Of a stretch of 64,000 bases of DNA, positions 61,207-64,000 are shown piece by piece. The number at the start of each line of letters is the position of its first letter. Within the stretch, counting starts at the first letter, position 1. Under the pieces are notes generated by a model. It had not been told where the DNA came from, searched no databases, and saw only the letters and a program-made list of their open reading frames with translations. The translations under genes were made by a program, and so were the position numbers. Source of the stretch: Pseudogracilibacillus sp. (GTDB lineage Bacteria; Bacillota; Bacilli; Bacillales; Amphibacillaceae); contig JAPFDT010000006.1 in assembly GCA_026169815.1 (NCBI GenBank), positions 62,001-126,000 on the forward strand, written 5' to 3'.

Positions 61207-62355
61207 TTAATTATTAAGAGAATGTGTAGCTAATTGCATTAAAGTCATATCGTCCATTGGAGGATTATGTATTCCCGCACGTACATCTCGGTAATACCTT
61301 TGTAATGGATTACTTGCTGATAAACTCCTAGCACCAACAACACGCATAGCAATATCTACAATATCTACGGCTTTATTTACCACCGCTAATTTCACTGCAC
61401 TTAACTCTGGTTTCAACTGATTTCTTTTTGTTTCATCTGCCTGATCCCATTTATCAGCAATATGATATAAAAATGCGCTACTTTCTAGCACACGTAATTC
61501 AATTTCTCCTAACTTTTGTTGAACTGCTGGAATGTCAGCTATCGTTCCTTTAACACTATTTGGAGAATAAGTTTTCGCAAAATTAACGGCATATTGTTGT
61601 GCCGCCTTTGCTATTCCTAAATAACATGCTGGAATATGCAACAACCACCCTTGCGCCTGCTTGTTTCCCGGTATTAAGTAGTGAACTAAATCCTCTTTTT
61701 GTAACATAACCTCATCAAATACTAAATCATGACTTCCTGTTGACTTCATTGCAATCGAATCCCATGTTTCATCTACCGATACACCATGCAAATCACTACT
61801 AACGAGAAAACTCGCTACTTTATCCGTACCTTCAATCGTTGCACTAACAGATATATAATCGAGCACAGGAGCTAACGTAGCAAAGGTTTTTCTCCCGTTT
61901 AGAATCCAACCATCTTCTGTTTTTTTAGCTGTCGTTTCAGGAACTCCCCCTCTAGTCGGACTTCCCGTTGCTTTTTCTGAAGAAGCATTATTAATTAACG
62001 CTCCTCTTGCAACAACATCTTCAGCAAACTTTTTGTAAACCGCTTCATTCCAAGTATCTGTTTCACCTAAATTTTTCGTAATTCCCATATGCCATCCTAT
62101 CGCTAATGCTGTTGACCCATCTTGTATGGCAATTTTTTCTTGCATTTGTAACATTTCAACTAGTGAAATCCCAAGTCCACCATATTTCTTAGGTACAGTT
62201 AAAGCAGGATAACCGATTGATTTTAATGTAGCAAAATTTTCAAAAGGAAAAGTCCCTGCTTCATCATGCGTCCGAGCATGTTCCGAAAAATGAGTAATTG
62301 ACTTTTCCAAAAATTTTATTCGTTCTTCTGTCGTTTGTAATTGAGTTAACTTCAT
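61207..62355 (-). CDS. Acyl-CoA dehydrogenase family flavoprotein
   Basis: A 382-aa flavoprotein with the acyl-CoA dehydrogenase fold: N-terminal helices (GYPALTVPKKYGGLGISL near residue 52), middle beta domain (ILNGRKTFATLAPVLDYISV) and C-terminal helices (RVVGARSLSASNPLQRYYRD). The tail resembles the acyl-CoA_dh_2 group, which includes FMN-dependent desulfurisation monooxygenases and flavin-dependent hydroxylases as well as dehydrogenases; the usual catalytic Glu is not obvious. ATG 62355 is 9 nt from AGGAGG; a TTG at 62376 would include the site. Substrate open. Confidence 0.8.
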   Translation of the reverse strand: MKLTQLQTTEERIKFLEKSITHFSEHARTHDEAGTFPFENFATLKSIGYPALTVPKKYGGLGISLVEMLQMQEKIAIQDGSTALAIGWHMGITKNLGETDTWNEAVYKKFAEDVVARGALINNASSEKATGSPTRGGVPETTAKKTEDGWILNGRKTFATLAPVLDYISVSATIEGTDKVASFLVSSDLHGVSVDETWDSIAMKSTGSHDLVFDEVMLQKEDLVHYLIPGNKQAQGWLLHIPACYLGIAKAAQQYAVNFAKTYSPNSVKGTIADIPAVQQKLGEIELRVLESSAFLYHIADKWDQADETKRNQLKPELSAVKLAVVNKAVDIVDIAMRVVGARSLSASNPLQRYYRDVRAGIHNPPMDDMTLMQLATHSLNN

Positions 62356-62591
62356 TTTTAAATTCCTCCTATTCAAAACTACTAACTTTTTTCATATAAG
62401 TAATCATTTATATATCGAACCTCTTCACTCGGAATTAATATAACACTATTCAAATCAATCTACAAGGGATGAATGCCTTTTTTAAAGTAAAAAAATATTA
62501 TTTTGATAACTTAGATTTTTCATAACACAATAGAGTGCTTTTACGTTATAATGGACTATAATTGAACTTTTGATAAGAAGGAGATAGTACG

Positions 62592-63659
62592 ATGGCTGAG
62601 ACAATTAACATACAACTTGCAGAAACGAAAAAAAATAAGCCGACAGGTGATTTAGATTTTGGTACGATTTTTACAGATCACATGTTTATCATGGATTTTG
62701 AGGTAGGAAAAGGATGGCATGATGCACGGATTGTTCCATATGAGCCATTAACACTTGATCCAGCTGCAATGGTGTTTCATTACGGGCAAACGATTTTCGA
62801 AGGATTAAAAGCATATCATACAGAAGATGGAACGATTCAATTATTCCGACCAGAGAAAAATTTCGAACGTCTAAATGATTCGAACAAACGAATGGTCATG
62901 CCAGCAGTAGATGAAGACTTTGCGCTTGAAGCATTAAAAAAATTAGTTGAAATTGAAAAAGATTGGGTACCAAAAGAAGAAGGAACATCATTATACATTC
63001 GACCATACGTCATTGCGACACAAGCATACCTTGGTGTAGCACCATCAACACAATATAAATTTATTATTATTTTATCACCAGTAGGCTCGTATTATAAAGA
63101 AGGCATTAACCCTGTTAAAATTGCTGTAGAAAATAAGTACGTTCGTGCCGTACTCGGTGGAACAGGTGAAGCAAAAACAGCAGGAAATTATGCATCAAGC
63201 TTAATCGCACAAGAAATTATGAACGAAGGCGGTTATGCACAAGTATTATGGCTCGATGGTATTGAAAAGAAATACATTGAAGAAGTCGGTAGCATGAATG
63301 TCTTCTTTAAAATAAATGGCGAAGTGATTACGCCAAAGTTAAACGGGAGTATTCTTCCAGGTGTAACGCGTGATTCTGTCATTCGCTTATTAAAACATTG
63401 GGATCTTCCTGTGGTCGAACGTAAAGTATCAATGGATGAAATTGCTGATGCACATGCAAAAGGGGAACTTGAAGAAGTGTTCGGAACTGGAACTGCTGCT
63501 GTTATTTCTCCAGTTGGTCAACTTACGTGGGATAACAAAGATTTTGTTATTAATAATGGACAAACAGGAGAAATCGCTAAAAAATTATATGATACATTAA
63601 CAGGTATCCAATACGGAACAGTTGAAGACCCATTCGCTTGGACACAAAAAGTTACATAA
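62592..63659 (+). CDS. ilvE: Branched-chain amino acid aminotransferase
   Basis: A 355-aa PLP enzyme that makes valine, leucine and isoleucine from their keto acids with glutamate. It carries the class IV pattern: [26 protein letters not shown], the PLP lysine Lys195 in [16 protein letters not shown], and [14 protein letters not shown]. Length fits the long bacterial BcaT type (as B. subtilis YbgE/YwaA). ATG with AAGGAGAT upstream. Its terminator lies just past the stop. Confidence 0.96.
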   Translation: MAETINIQLAETKKNKPTGDLDFGTIFTDHMFIMDFEVGKGWHDARIVPYEPLTLDPAAMVFHYGQTIFEGLKAYHTEDGTIQLFRPEKNFERLNDSNKRMVMPAVDEDFALEALKKLVEIEKDWVPKEEGTSLYIRPYVIATQAYLGVAPSTQYKFIIILSPVGSYYKEGINPVKIAVENKYVRAVLGGTGEAKTAGNYASSLIAQEIMNEGGYAQVLWLDGIEKKYIEEVGSMNVFFKINGEVITPKLNGSILPGVTRDSVIRLLKHWDLPVVERKVSMDEIADAHAKGELEEVFGTGTAAVISPVGQLTWDNKDFVINNGQTGEIAKKLYDTLTGIQYGTVEDPFAWTQKVT

Positions 63660-63670
63660 ATTTCCCATTA

Positions 63671-63708
63671 AAAAGGTGTTGAGATCAACGGTATCTCAAC
63701 ACCTTTTT
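63671..63708. terminator. Terminator of ilvE
   Basis: AAAAGGTGTTGAGAT and ATCTCAACACCTTTT form a perfect stem with a 7-nt loop and a T-run; it also serves the convergent gene. Confidence 0.9.
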
Positions 63709-63710
63709 TA

Positions 63711-64000
63711 TTATTGTTCAATTCGATATTCATAAAACGACGGAAAACATTCTTCTGCTACTTTATATAAGAGCAATAACGTTTGTAAAATCGTCTGGCT
63801 GTAATCAAAACTTTCATCAAGTAGAGCAATTGAATCTTTTATTATTATTTGCGAATCATCTAATAAAATTAACTTTCCATAACGATAACTGTTATTGAGT
63901 TTATTCATAATCCCTAAAATTTCATCTCTTTTACCGGGATTTAAAATCCCTAAAGAACTATGTATTTGTAGATCAACATCCCGATTATCATTATTAAATA
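63711..64000 (-). CDS. Hypothetical protein, C-terminal part (partial)
   Basis: The frame is open from the right edge to the stop at 63711, 96 codons. It includes HSSLGILNPGKRDEILGIMN, then YGKLILLDDSQIIIKDSIAL and ends EECFPSFYEYRIEQ. An internal ATG at 63908 has no ribosome site, so the gene starts outside the window. The alternating strand and helix pattern looks like a small soluble alpha/beta domain. I do not recognise it. Confidence 0.6.
   Translation of the reverse strand, partial: FNNDNRDVDLQIHSSLGILNPGKRDEILGIMNKLNNSYRYGKLILLDDSQIIIKDSIALLDESFDYSQTILQTLLLLYKVAEECFPSFYEYRIEQ

Overview
The window is AT-rich and reads as a piece of chromosome from a spore-forming member of the Bacillaceae. 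The pointers are two Sda-type sporulation checkpoint proteins, a YtaF sporulation membrane protein, a 13-gene tRNA cluster in the order of Bacillus subtilis trnD, a T-box leader, CcpA-, Fur-, MntR- and BirA-like sites, AGGAGG-type ribosome binding sites, and many GTG or TTG starts. I see no phage, plasmid, intact insertion sequence, CRISPR array or rRNA gene. I cannot name the genus.

Layout. 1-10.4 kb: partial YhgE/Pip gene; a SAM hydroxide adenosyltransferase under a T-box leader that looks methionine-specific; a divergent EmrE-like transporter; two inverted copies of a dispersed hairpin element; a decayed cytochrome c fragment; MFS exporter; RtcB-type RNA ligase; purU; bioY with a BirA-type operator; EamA transporter; isochorismatase-like hydrolase. 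10.4-16.1 kb: sda, TetR regulator, glpD, mscL, SulP transporter. 16.2-22.8 kb: two DUF485 plus sodium:solute symporter pairs around a LytS/LytT-type two-component system; the second pair and the two-component genes form one overlapping operon, probably for acetate or pyruvate. 22.9-26.2 kb: ppaC, FAD amine/amino-acid oxidase, second sda, YczE-like membrane protein. 26.5-27.8 kb: tRNA operon. 28.1-37.1 kb: cheV, Fur-boxed flavodoxin, YlmA-like ABC ATPase, topB, a 20-bp tandem repeat array, and a TetR-regulated ABC exporter.

37.2-64 kb: a gluconate 2-dehydrogenase-like pair (Tat-exported small subunit plus GMC flavoprotein) without its cytochrome subunit; YbaK deacylase; pentapeptide-repeat protein; a gene broken by a TA-tract frameshift; MATE exporter; NERD protein; a 52-bp tandem repeat array; ferredoxin; MCP; ytaF; a YtrA-like GntR/ABC operon; CPBP protease; a hairpin-rich unexplained stretch; cvfB; YesK-like protein; FAH-family hydrolase; CDF transporter; Mn-type ABC transporter operon; ilvD; acyl-CoA dehydrogenase family gene; ilvE; and a gene running off the right edge.

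The most interesting signals are regulatory or non-coding: the apparently Met-specific T-box on an enzyme that releases methionine from SAM, a dispersed hairpin element whose copies differ by compensating changes, two unrelated tandem arrays (20-bp and 52-bp units), and the structured 52.2-52.55 kb stretch. All family calls come from reading motifs by eye; no database search was run.
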